NCBI GenBank assembly: GCA_029933495.1
Contig: JAOZOC010000227.1
Location: 1-5,838, forward strand
Length of the DNA: 5,838 bases
Reading direction: 5' to 3'
Source of the DNA: Bacteroidales bacterium
GTDB taxonomy: Bacteria > Bacteroidota > Bacteroidia > Bacteroidales > JAADJA01
Of this stretch, positions 1-5,838 are shown in pieces. A program made the position numbers and the translations under genes. How positions within the stretch are numbered: the first letter of the stretch is position 1; the number at the start of each line of letters is the position of its first letter. Under the pieces are notes generated by a model. It worked only from the letters and a program-made list of their open reading frames with translations, did not search any database and was not told where the DNA came from.

Positions 1-19
1 CCTTTTATTTATCAAATAT

Positions 20-54
20 CATAACTCATAACTCATAACTCCAGACTCTCAACT
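20..54. repeat. Heptamer tandem repeat at the pyrE 3' end
   Basis: Five consecutive 7-base units are visible on the plus strand: CATAACT three times without change (20-40), then the degenerate units CCAGACT (41-47) and CTCAACT (48-54). All end in ACT. On the coding strand of pyrE this reads as AGTTATG-like units. The last unit contains the pyrE stop codon (TGA, complement of 49-51), so the repeat begins inside the gene's end and extends downstream. No protein-coding role is apparent. It looks like a simple-sequence expansion or a small dispersed intergenic element; one copy alone cannot decide between these. Confidence 0.8.
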
Positions 55-699
55 CCTGTCCTCGCTCCATTTCTCCGGATCTTTTCTCCACTGAGCCAGT
101 GATTTCAGGTCTATATCAGTTATGTAATTATTGTTTTCGGCATATTCCACAAGAATATTATAGTCGGAAAGAGTGAAAAGCCCACACTTGGCCTTTTTGA
201 AATTTTCTTTTGCCTTTTCGAGATTATAACTGAAAATAGCTACCATTCCTCTGACATCACAACCTACAGAACGTAAGACCTCAACAGCATCAAGACTACT
301 TTTACCGGTCGAAATAAGGTCTTCAATAACCACTACCCTTTGTCCCGATTCAAACTGACCTTCAATTTTATTTTCCAGTCCGTGTTTTTTTTGCGATGAA
401 CGAACATAAACAAAAGGCAGTCCCATTTCCTGAGCAACGAGAACACCATGTGCAATTGCACCTGTTGCCACCCCCGCAATTAAATCAACACTCCCATACT
501 CCTCCTGAATAATGTCAACAAACTGCTGCCTGACAAAAGTCCTGACTTTAGGAAAAGATAATACCTTACGGTTATCAGTATAAATAGGTGATTTCAGGCC
601 GGAAGCCCAGGTAAACGGGTTGGAAACACTTAGCTTAACTGCTTTAATTTGAAGCAGATGTTCCGATATAGCGTTAGCTGATTCTTTATTATAAACCAT
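49..699 (-). CDS. pyrE: Orotate phosphoribosyltransferase
   Basis: This enzyme joins orotate to PRPP, giving orotidine 5'-monophosphate and pyrophosphate, the fifth step of de novo UMP synthesis, in the cytoplasm. The 216-residue length fits the family. The N-terminal part carries the ASGLKSPIYTDNR stretch (residues 32-44) typical of PyrE. The flexible catalytic loop follows as VRSSQKKHG (99-107), with the Lys-Lys-His residues expected to contact PRPP. The PRPP-binding signature is VVVIEDLISTGKSS (122-135), with the acidic pair E126-D127. The ATG at 699 is chosen because the N-terminus then matches family length and no other in-frame ATG lies near. The gene is divergent from coaD. A TAATTTTG box ends only 4 bases before the start codon, which would leave almost no 5' leader. 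The stop codon lies inside a heptamer repeat. The gene appears intact. Confidence 0.96.
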   Translation of the reverse strand: MVYNKESANAISEHLLQIKAVKLSVSNPFTWASGLKSPIYTDNRKVLSFPKVRTFVRQQFVDIIQEEYGSVDLIAGVATGAIAHGVLVAQEMGLPFVYVRSSQKKHGLENKIEGQFESGQRVVVIEDLISTGKSSLDAVEVLRSVGCDVRGMVAIFSYNLEKAKENFKKAKCGLFTLSDYNILVEYAENNNYITDIDLKSLAQWRKDPEKWSEDRS

Positions 700-703
700 C
701 CGG

Positions 704-711
704 CAAAATTA
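704..711 (-). promoter_or_regulatory. Putative -7 promoter box for pyrE
   Basis: Read on the minus strand, the site is TAATTTTG, an exact match to the TAnnTTTG -7 element described for Bacteroides housekeeping promoters. It ends 4 bases before the pyrE ATG, so a start point a few bases downstream would fall at or next to the start codon. I could not find a convincing TTTG -33 partner at the usual spacing, so the call rests on the -7 box and its position. Confidence 0.45.
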
Positions 712-750
712 GGATATTAAATTCTAACGTCTGCAGAAAATATAAAATAA

Positions 751-770
751 TTTTTGCCTAATTTTGCCTA
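751..770. repeat. Two tandem 10-base units at the coaD promoter
   Basis: TTTTTGCCTA (751-760) is followed directly by ATTTTGCCTA (761-770), a tandem 10-base duplication with one mismatch. Only the junction of the two units makes the TAATTTTG box at 759-766. The duplication may therefore have created or duplicated the promoter element. Confidence 0.7.
759..766 (+). promoter_or_regulatory. Putative -7 promoter box for coaD
   Basis: TAATTTTG matches the Bacteroidota TAnnTTTG -7 consensus exactly and ends 16 bases before the coaD ATG, predicting a very short leader. It mirrors the box facing pyrE. No clear TTTG -33 element lies at the usual distance upstream, where the sequence is mostly A and T. 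The same promoter probably also serves the downstream thioredoxin-like gene, since no terminator separates them. Confidence 0.5.
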
Positions 771-782
771 AAACTTCTATAT

Positions 783-1256
783 ATGAAAAATATTGCAGTA
801 TTTCCAGGCTCTTTCGACCCCATAACTATTGGTCACGAATCAGTCATTAAAAGAGCACTCCCTCTGTTTGATGAGTTGTATGTTGCCATTGGGACAAATT
901 CCGAAAAAAAAGGATTCTTCCCCGTGAAGCAACGAATTGATTGGATTAAGAGAGTTTTTGCAGATAATCCGGAAATAAAAGTAATTCAATACAAAGGATT
1001 GACTGTTGACATCTGCCGTAAACTCGGAGCACAATATATATTAAGAGGGTTGCGAACATCAGCTGACTTTGAGTTTGAACGCAGTATAGGTCAGGTGAAT
1101 AAAAAGTTGTTCAATAATATTGAGACTGTTTTTTTTCTTACACTGCCTGAACATACTTCGATAAATTCATCAATAGTACGTGATATACTGCAGCACGGTG
1201 GCGATGCAAGTGATTTTGTCCCCAAAATTGTTGACCTTTCCGGTTATTACCAATAA
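783..1256 (+). CDS. coaD: Phosphopantetheine adenylyltransferase
   Basis: CoaD transfers AMP from ATP to 4'-phosphopantetheine, forming dephospho-CoA and pyrophosphate. This is the penultimate step of coenzyme A synthesis, in the cytoplasm. The 157-residue protein has the usual family length. It opens with the nucleotidyltransferase fold motif FPGSFDPITIGH (residues 7-18), where TxGH (15-18) holds the catalytic histidine H18. RGLRTSADFEFE (88-99) matches the conserved RGLR region that binds substrate. SSIVRDI (129-135) is the ISSTxVRE-like nucleotide-binding motif, with S129, S130 and R133 retained. The ATG at 783 is well placed, because the core motif follows within 10 residues. There is no Shine-Dalgarno sequence, as is common in Bacteroidota. 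A TAATTTTG box lies 16 bases upstream. The next gene starts 81 bases downstream on the same strand with no terminator seen, so the two may be co-transcribed. Confidence 0.97.
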   Translation: MKNIAVFPGSFDPITIGHESVIKRALPLFDELYVAIGTNSEKKGFFPVKQRIDWIKRVFADNPEIKVIQYKGLTVDICRKLGAQYILRGLRTSADFEFERSIGQVNKKLFNNIETVFFLTLPEHTSINSSIVRDILQHGGDASDFVPKIVDLSGYYQ

Positions 1257-1337
1257 TGGCTTTGCTTTCAAATAAAGGAGAATCAACTTCGTTACACTGA
1301 CTAATTAATATTTAACTGGATTATAAAAAATCAAAAT

Positions 1338-2732
1338 ATGAATTCCATTAGAATTTATTATGCTTCTTTATCTGTTCTCATTCTGTTATTTAGCCTGTCG
1401 GCATTTGCCGACACAACTACGATAAAAGGGTATTTCCCCGGTGGTGAGAATCACGAAATTCGCCTGCTGACCTTTTCCGACAGGATATCATTTTATGAGG
1501 AGATACCAGAACGGACAATGATTGATTCATCCGGGAAATTTAGCTTCTCTATGGAACTAAAAACAACAATGGTTGCCTATCTTGATATGGATTACTATAC
1601 TATTTCCATATATCTCGAACCAGCAACAAATTATGAAATTGTTTCCGACAGTGTTCCCTTCGATAATCTTTACCGGCCATATACTAAAAAAGAAAGGCTA
1701 CCCTGTACAATAAAATCCGACAGGAAACCTGACCTGAATCTATTAATTTCAGGATTTAATATTCTCTATAATGACTTTATTGCCAAGAATTTTAAGCAGA
1801 TATATGCAAAAAGAAGGCGTTATCTTATAAATGACTTTGCCGACTCAATGAAAGTCAAATATGACACAATCGGGAATATTTTTTTTCAAAACTATATTAC
1901 TTACAAGATTGCAGGAATAGAATTGGCAGGGGCTCCAACACATCGCCCTCAGTTGTTTCAGAAATATTTTAAAGATAAGCCTGTACTTTATAATCATCCG
2001 GAGTATATGTTTTTCTTCAATCAGTTCTTTAATCAATACATCACATCTGTTTCTAAGACAGCTACTGTAGCAGATCTTAAATATACGGTGAATTATCTTG
2101 CAGATTACACCGCCCTGATTGATTCTTTGGGGAAAGACACAATTCTCCGGAATGAGGTTATCCGCGAGTTGGTTATGCTTAAGGAGTTGAAGGATATATA
2201 TTACTCTGGCAATTACTACCAAAAGAATATTATTAATATGCTTAATGATATATCAGAAAACGATCTCTTCCCGGAACAGCGACTAATTGCAGGGAATATC
2301 ATCAAAATACTGACAAGGCTTAATCCAGGGACAAAGGCACCCGATTTTATCCTGCCGGATATTGAAGGCGACACAATGAAACTATCTTCATTTTTTGGTA
2401 AACCTGTTTATCTTGGATTTCTTACCACATGGAGTTATGCCAGCCTTGGTGAGATGAAGATATTAAAAGATGTGTATGAAAAATACAAGAACAATGTGCA
2501 ATTTGTTATGGTTTCATTGGATGAAGAGCCGCAAATAGTCAGAAAACTTGTGAAGGAAAAAGGATACCACTGGACCTTTCTTTATAACGGCGATGGCTAC
2601 GATGTATTGAAAGATTATGGCATACAGACTTTCCCGCTGTTTGTTTTAATAAATTCAGAAGGCGAAATAATGGAATATCCGGCACCCAAACCCAGCGAGA
2701 ATATTGAAGCTGTTTTAAATAAAATAAACTAA
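1338..2732 (+). CDS. Exported thioredoxin-like (TlpA/redoxin family) protein lacking both active-site cysteines
   Basis: This is a 464-residue exported protein of the Bacteroidota TlpA/AhpC-TSA-like group; its precise function is not known to me. Residues 1-24 form a signal peptide: R5, a hydrophobic core (about 9-20) and AFA before D25, a type I cleavage site. With no lipobox cysteine, the product is probably a soluble periplasmic protein. Residues about 26-105 look beta-rich, like the N-terminal domain often paired with TlpA domains (DUF4369-like, inferred). Residues about 130-325 are probably helical and unassigned. From L328 the thioredoxin-like domain runs to the end, with PGTKAPDF, VMVSLDE and the cis-proline region TFP (P433). 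The redox site expected as WCxxC reads WSYAS (365-369), and the protein's only cysteine is C123. Classical thiol-disulfide exchange is therefore unlikely. The frame is intact. The start fits the signal peptide; no Shine-Dalgarno sequence is evident. Confidence 0.85.
   Translation: MNSIRIYYASLSVLILLFSLSAFADTTTIKGYFPGGENHEIRLLTFSDRISFYEEIPERTMIDSSGKFSFSMELKTTMVAYLDMDYYTISIYLEPATNYEIVSDSVPFDNLYRPYTKKERLPCTIKSDRKPDLNLLISGFNILYNDFIAKNFKQIYAKRRRYLINDFADSMKVKYDTIGNIFFQNYITYKIAGIELAGAPTHRPQLFQKYFKDKPVLYNHPEYMFFFNQFFNQYITSVSKTATVADLKYTVNYLADYTALIDSLGKDTILRNEVIRELVMLKELKDIYYSGNYYQKNIINMLNDISENDLFPEQRLIAGNIIKILTRLNPGTKAPDFILPDIEGDTMKLSSFFGKPVYLGFLTTWSYASLGEMKILKDVYEKYKNNVQFVMVSLDEEPQIVRKLVKEKGYHWTFLYNGDGYDVLKDYGIQTFPLFVLINSEGEIMEYPAPKPSENIEAVLNKIN
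1396..1413 (+). repeat. Perfect hairpin-forming inverted repeat inside the signal-peptide coding region
   Basis: TGTCGGCA, two T residues, then TGCCGACA form an 8-base perfect inverted repeat. In RNA this would give a stem of about 7 pairs, rich in G and C, closed by a 4-base loop. It begins 58 bases after the start of the exported thioredoxin-like gene and covers the codons for the signal peptidase site (about L20-D25). There is no following T-run, so it is not a terminator. It could slow ribosomes as the signal peptide emerges, or simply reflect codon choice. Confidence 0.6.
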
Positions 2733-2737
2733 TTTTG
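2730..2737 (+). promoter_or_regulatory. Putative -7 promoter box for secA
   Basis: TAATTTTG matches the TAnnTTTG -7 element, and its first three bases are the TAA stop of the thioredoxin-like gene. The flanks (CTAATTTTGCC, 2729-2739) are identical to those of the pyrE and coaD boxes. A weak -33 candidate, ATTG at 2703-2706, lies 23 bases upstream. A start point near 2742-2745 would give secA a leader of about 90 bases. That leader has no strong hairpin or terminator that I can see; it holds a small open frame (2770-2850) that overlaps the secA start. Confidence 0.45.
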
Positions 2738-2834
2738 CCCGTTGAAAAATCTGACGGATTGTCAAGGGAATGATTGTTGATAAGGCACTATTCTCAGTTT
2801 TTATTTTTACTACAATCGAATTAACTTTACTGTT

Positions 2835-5800
2835 ATGGTATCATTTATAAAGAAATTATTAGGATCTAAGTCCGACCGCGATATAAAGTCTATAAAACCT
2901 ATCCTTGATGAAGTTTTGAAGGCTTATGAAACGATTAAAAACCTTAGCAATGATGAGCTGAGAGCTAAAACTGCTGAATTTAAAAAGAAAATAGCCGAAC
3001 ATATTGCAGCTGATGAAAAGCAGATAGAAACTTATAAAACAACAATTAATGAAGATCCAAATCTTGATGTTGAAGAAAAGGAGAAGATATGGAAAAAAAT
3101 TGACGATCTTGAAAAGAAGATATATGAGAAAACTCAGGATAAGCTGAATGAAATTCTTCCCGAAGCTTTTTCGGTTATGAAGGAGACGGCCAAAAGGTTC
3201 AAGGAAAATGATATAGTTGAGGTTACTGCAAATGATTTCGATCGTCAGCTTGCTGCAACACGAGACCACGTGACAATTGTGGGGGATAAGGCACTTTACA
3301 AAAATGAGTGGGATGCCGGTGGAAACCTGATAAGGTGGGATATGGTTCACTATGATGTGCAGTTGATTGGTGGAATTATTCTTCATCAGGGTAAAATAGC
3401 CGAGATGGCAACCGGTGAAGGTAAAACGCTTGTTGCGACTCTGCCAGTCTATCTGAACGCACTTCCTGGCAAGGGAGTTCATATAGTAACCGTGAACGAT
3501 TATTTGGCAAAACGTGACTCCGAATGGATGGGAGTGCTTCACGAATTTCACGGACTTAAGGTGGATTGCATTGATAAACATCAACCTAATTCGCAGCAGA
3601 GAAGAGAAGCCTATCTTGCTGATATAACTTATGGAACAAATAATGAATTTGGGTTTGACTACCTGAGGGATAATATGACAGCCTTCCCTGATGAGCTTGT
3701 TCAAAGAGTTCATAACTATTCGATTGTGGATGAGGTTGATTCTGTACTTATTGATGATGCTCGTACACCTCTTATAATCTCCGGCCCGACACCCAAAGGA
3801 GATGACCAGGAGTTTAATGATTTTAAACCTAACATTCAAAGATTATACAATGCACAGAAAACATTTGTCACTAAGATAATTGCTGATGCAAAAAAATTGC
3901 TGGCAGACAGATCTAATTCAGATAATGAAAAGAAAGCAGGCGAATTACTTTTACGTGCCTTTAAAGGATTACCAAAAAATAAAGCCCTGATAAAGCTGCT
4001 CAGTGAAGAGGGTAACAGGCTTCGGATGCAGAAAACTGAGAACTTTTATTTGCAGGAGCAGGCCAAAAATATGCATATCATAACCGATGACCTCCTTTTT
4101 GTTATTGATGAAAAAAATAATTCTGTTGACCTAACTGATAAAGGTATTGACTTTGTGAATGATATTGCTAATGATCCTGATTTTTATATCCTGCCCGACA
4201 TTGGTGCTGACCTTGCCGAACTTGAAAAGGCAGATATGTCAGAAGATAAAAGGGCAGAAAAGAAAAACGACATTTTACGCGATTTCTCAATAAGATCTGA
4301 GAAAGTCCATACTGTCAACCAGTTGATTAAAGCGTACACTATGTTCGAGAAGGATGTGGAGTATGTAATTATGGACAACAAGATTAAGATTGTTGATGAG
4401 CAAACCGGTCGTATAATGGAAGGACGTAGATATTCCGATGGACTGCATCAGGCCATTGAGGCAAAGGAAGATGTGAAAGTTGAGGCTGCTACTCAAACAT
4501 ATGCTACCATTACTCTTCAGAACTATTTCAGGATGTATAAGAAGCTGGCTGGTATGACAGGTACTGCTGAAACAGAAGCCGGTGAGCTTTGGGATATTTA
4601 TAAACTGGAGGTAGTTGTGATTCCTACAAATAAGCCAATTATCAGGGATGACAGAGAGGATATGGTGTTCAAAACCAAAAGAGAAAAATTTAATTCTGTT
4701 ATTGATGAAATTGACAAACTTGTGAAGGCGGGGAGGCCTGTTCTGGTTGGTACCACATCCGTGGAGACATCGGAACTGTTGAGCCGCATGCTTAACAGGA
4801 GGAAGATAAAGCACAATGTTCTGAATGCAAAACTTCACCAACGGGAAGCACATGTAGTCAAGGAAGCCGGCCAGCCGGGTGTTGTGACTATTGCTACCAA
4901 TATGGCGGGTCGTGGTACTGACATTAAGTTGGGGGATGGAGTGAAAGATGCAGGAGGACTTGCAATTGTGGGTACTGAACGTCATGAGTCAAGGCGTGTT
5001 GACCGTCAGTTGCGTGGTCGTGCAGGTCGTCAGGGAGACCCGGGAAGCTCACAGTTTTTTGTCAGTCTTGAAGATGACCTGATGCGAATGTTTGGCTCCG
5101 AAAGGATTGCAAAGATAATGGATCGTATGGGTATCAAGGAAGGGGAAGTGATCCAGCATTCAATGATTACTAAATCCATTGAAAGAGCTCAGAAAAAGGT
5201 TGAAGAAAATAACTTCGGAATTCGTAAGCGGCTGCTTGAATATGACGATGTGATGAATGCCCAGCGTGAGGTGATTTATAAAAAACGACATCATGCATTG
5301 TTCGGTGAACGACTTGCAATAGATATCTCAAATATGATGTATGATGCAATTGAGCAAATTGTCATTGAGCATCAGGATAACAGAGATTATGAAGAGTTCA
5401 AACGCGAGCTTCTTACAATTTTTGCAGTGGAAAGCCCATTTTCCGAGGATGATTTCTTATCGAAGAAAACAGAAGATATTTCTGAACAGCTTTTTGAAAC
5501 TATCTATAAGGCCTATAAGCTGAAGAATGAAAGGATTCGCGAAAGTGCAATGCCGGTGATAAGGGATGTTTTTGAAAATAATTCTAAATATGAGAATATT
5601 GCTATACCTATAACCGATGGTAAAAAAGAGATGCAGGTTATTGCAAATCTCAAGAGAGCTTTTGAAAATGACGGGCAGGAAGTTCTTCTTGCAATTGAAA
5701 AAGGAGTTACACTTAGCCATATTGATAATGCCTGGAAAGAGCATCTTCGTGAACTTGACGACCTGAAACAATCGGTTCAGGCAGCAACCTATGAGCAAAA

Positions 5801-5838
5801 AGATCCGCTGTTGATTTATAAATTTGAATCATTTGAAC
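2835..5838 (+). CDS. secA: Preprotein translocase ATPase SecA (3'-truncated by the window edge)
   Basis: SecA is the ATPase that drives unfolded preproteins through the SecYEG channel. The frame is open for 1001 codons to the window end; by comparison with Bacteroidota SecA, roughly 100 residues are missing, including the C-terminal tail. NBD1 carries Walker A TGEGKT (193-198, K197), VNDYLAKRDSEWMG, TYGTNNEFGFDYLRDNM and the DEVD box (299-302). The preprotein cross-linking region spans about 318-555. NBD2 includes MTGTAETEA, NMAGRGTD (689-696) and RQLRGRAGRQGD (724-735) with the arginine-finger region. The helical scaffold shows RKRLLEYDDVMNAQRE (about 797-812) and WKEHLRELDDLK near W967. Extra segments at about 57-105 (charged, probably coiled coil), 123-168 and within the cross-linking region explain the length, and I recognise them as usual for this phylum. 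The ATG at 2835 is the only ATG between the upstream in-frame TAA (2781) and the conserved N-terminus. No frameshift is seen. Confidence 0.97.
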   Translation, partial: MVSFIKKLLGSKSDRDIKSIKPILDEVLKAYETIKNLSNDELRAKTAEFKKKIAEHIAADEKQIETYKTTINEDPNLDVEEKEKIWKKIDDLEKKIYEKTQDKLNEILPEAFSVMKETAKRFKENDIVEVTANDFDRQLAATRDHVTIVGDKALYKNEWDAGGNLIRWDMVHYDVQLIGGIILHQGKIAEMATGEGKTLVATLPVYLNALPGKGVHIVTVNDYLAKRDSEWMGVLHEFHGLKVDCIDKHQPNSQQRREAYLADITYGTNNEFGFDYLRDNMTAFPDELVQRVHNYSIVDEVDSVLIDDARTPLIISGPTPKGDDQEFNDFKPNIQRLYNAQKTFVTKIIADAKKLLADRSNSDNEKKAGELLLRAFKGLPKNKALIKLLSEEGNRLRMQKTENFYLQEQAKNMHIITDDLLFVIDEKNNSVDLTDKGIDFVNDIANDPDFYILPDIGADLAELEKADMSEDKRAEKKNDILRDFSIRSEKVHTVNQLIKAYTMFEKDVEYVIMDNKIKIVDEQTGRIMEGRRYSDGLHQAIEAKEDVKVEAATQTYATITLQNYFRMYKKLAGMTGTAETEAGELWDIYKLEVVVIPTNKPIIRDDREDMVFKTKREKFNSVIDEIDKLVKAGRPVLVGTTSVETSELLSRMLNRRKIKHNVLNAKLHQREAHVVKEAGQPGVVTIATNMAGRGTDIKLGDGVKDAGGLAIVGTERHESRRVDRQLRGRAGRQGDPGSSQFFVSLEDDLMRMFGSERIAKIMDRMGIKEGEVIQHSMITKSIERAQKKVEENNFGIRKRLLEYDDVMNAQREVIYKKRHHALFGERLAIDISNMMYDAIEQIVIEHQDNRDYEEFKRELLTIFAVESPFSEDDFLSKKTEDISEQLFETIYKAYKLKNERIRESAMPVIRDVFENNSKYENIAIPITDGKKEMQVIANLKRAFENDGQEVLLAIEKGVTLSHIDNAWKEHLRELDDLKQSVQAATYEQKDPLLIYKFESFE

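Larger units (their letters stand above)
702..768. repeat. 12-bp perfect inverted repeat between pyrE and coaD
   Basis: GGCAAAATTAGG at 702-713 is the exact reverse complement of CCTAATTTTGCC at 757-768. The arms are separated by 43 bases and lie just upstream of the two divergent genes. Each arm contains TAATTTTG pointing towards its own gene. The simplest reading is a pair of matched promoter -7 elements with conserved flanks; a shared operator is the alternative. An 11-of-12 copy recurs at 2729-2739 before secA. Confidence 0.75.

Noticed and set aside
840..1034. Minus-strand frame inside coaD
   Set aside because: It is fully covered by coaD, whose catalytic motifs establish the plus-strand frame.
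1256..1300. A 14-codon frame starting at the ATG that overlaps the coaD stop (TAATG)
   Set aside because: It is very short, has no conserved features, and a TAATG overlap arises easily by chance.
1257..1337. Gap between coaD and the exported protein, checked for a promoter and a terminator
   Set aside because: No TAnnTTTG box and no hairpin with a T-run was found. The palindrome-like TTAATATTTAA is imperfect and AT-only.
1845..2222. Minus-strand frame inside the exported thioredoxin-like gene
   Set aside because: The plus-strand gene has a signal peptide and a recognisable C-terminal domain. The antisense frame has neither.
2740..2758. Weak inverted repeat CCGT...ACGG after the exported gene, considered as a terminator
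   Set aside because: The stem has only four standard pairs plus two wobble pairs and no adjacent T-run. The nearest T-rich stretch is about 40 bases further on.
2859..3839. Long minus-strand open frame of 326 codons
   Set aside because: It lies antisense to the well-conserved N-terminal half of secA, has an implausible composition rich in Ile, Phe, Cys and Ser, and contains no recognisable domain.
4287..4985. Minus-strand open frame of 232 codons
   Set aside because: It is antisense to the SecA nucleotide-binding region, whose motifs are all intact on the plus strand. The product has no family features.
5341..5798. A plus-strand frame (5341-5523) and a minus-strand frame (5457-5798)
   Set aside because: Both overlap the secA helical region, whose own reading frame is uninterrupted and conserved.

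Overview
The window looks like chromosomal DNA from a member of the Bacteroidota. The evidence is a SecA carrying the long insertions I associate with that phylum, AT-rich intergenic DNA, no strong Shine-Dalgarno sequences, and TAnnTTTG-type promoter boxes (the -7 element described for Bacteroides) ahead of three of the four genes. A Bacteroidales-like lineage is my best guess, but the order cannot be fixed from sequence alone.

Layout. A short heptamer tandem repeat (20-54) sits at the 3' end of pyrE and contains its stop codon. pyrE (49-699, minus strand) encodes orotate phosphoribosyltransferase. An 83-bp divergent intergenic region (700-782) carries a 12-bp perfect inverted repeat whose arms each contain a TAATTTTG box, one facing pyrE and one facing coaD. 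coaD (783-1256, plus) encodes phosphopantetheine adenylyltransferase. After 81 bp with no visible terminator comes a gene for an exported 464-residue protein with a C-terminal thioredoxin-like (TlpA/redoxin) domain (1338-2732, plus). In it both cysteines of the expected WCxxC site are serine. A third TAATTTTGCC copy overlaps that gene's stop codon and lies about 100 bp before secA (2835 to the window end, plus), which is 3'-truncated by the window edge after 1001 codons.

The genes do not form one pathway. pyrE and coaD are housekeeping enzymes of pyrimidine and coenzyme A synthesis. secA is the motor of general protein export, and the thioredoxin-fold protein is one of its likely cargoes. I saw no mobile element, CRISPR array, tRNA or rRNA.

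I do not see a clear new system. The observations most worth a second look are the Cys-to-Ser thioredoxin-like protein, the mirrored promoter boxes between pyrE and coaD (with pyrE possibly near-leaderless), a small hydrophobic open frame overlapping the secA start, and the heptamer repeat at the pyrE stop.
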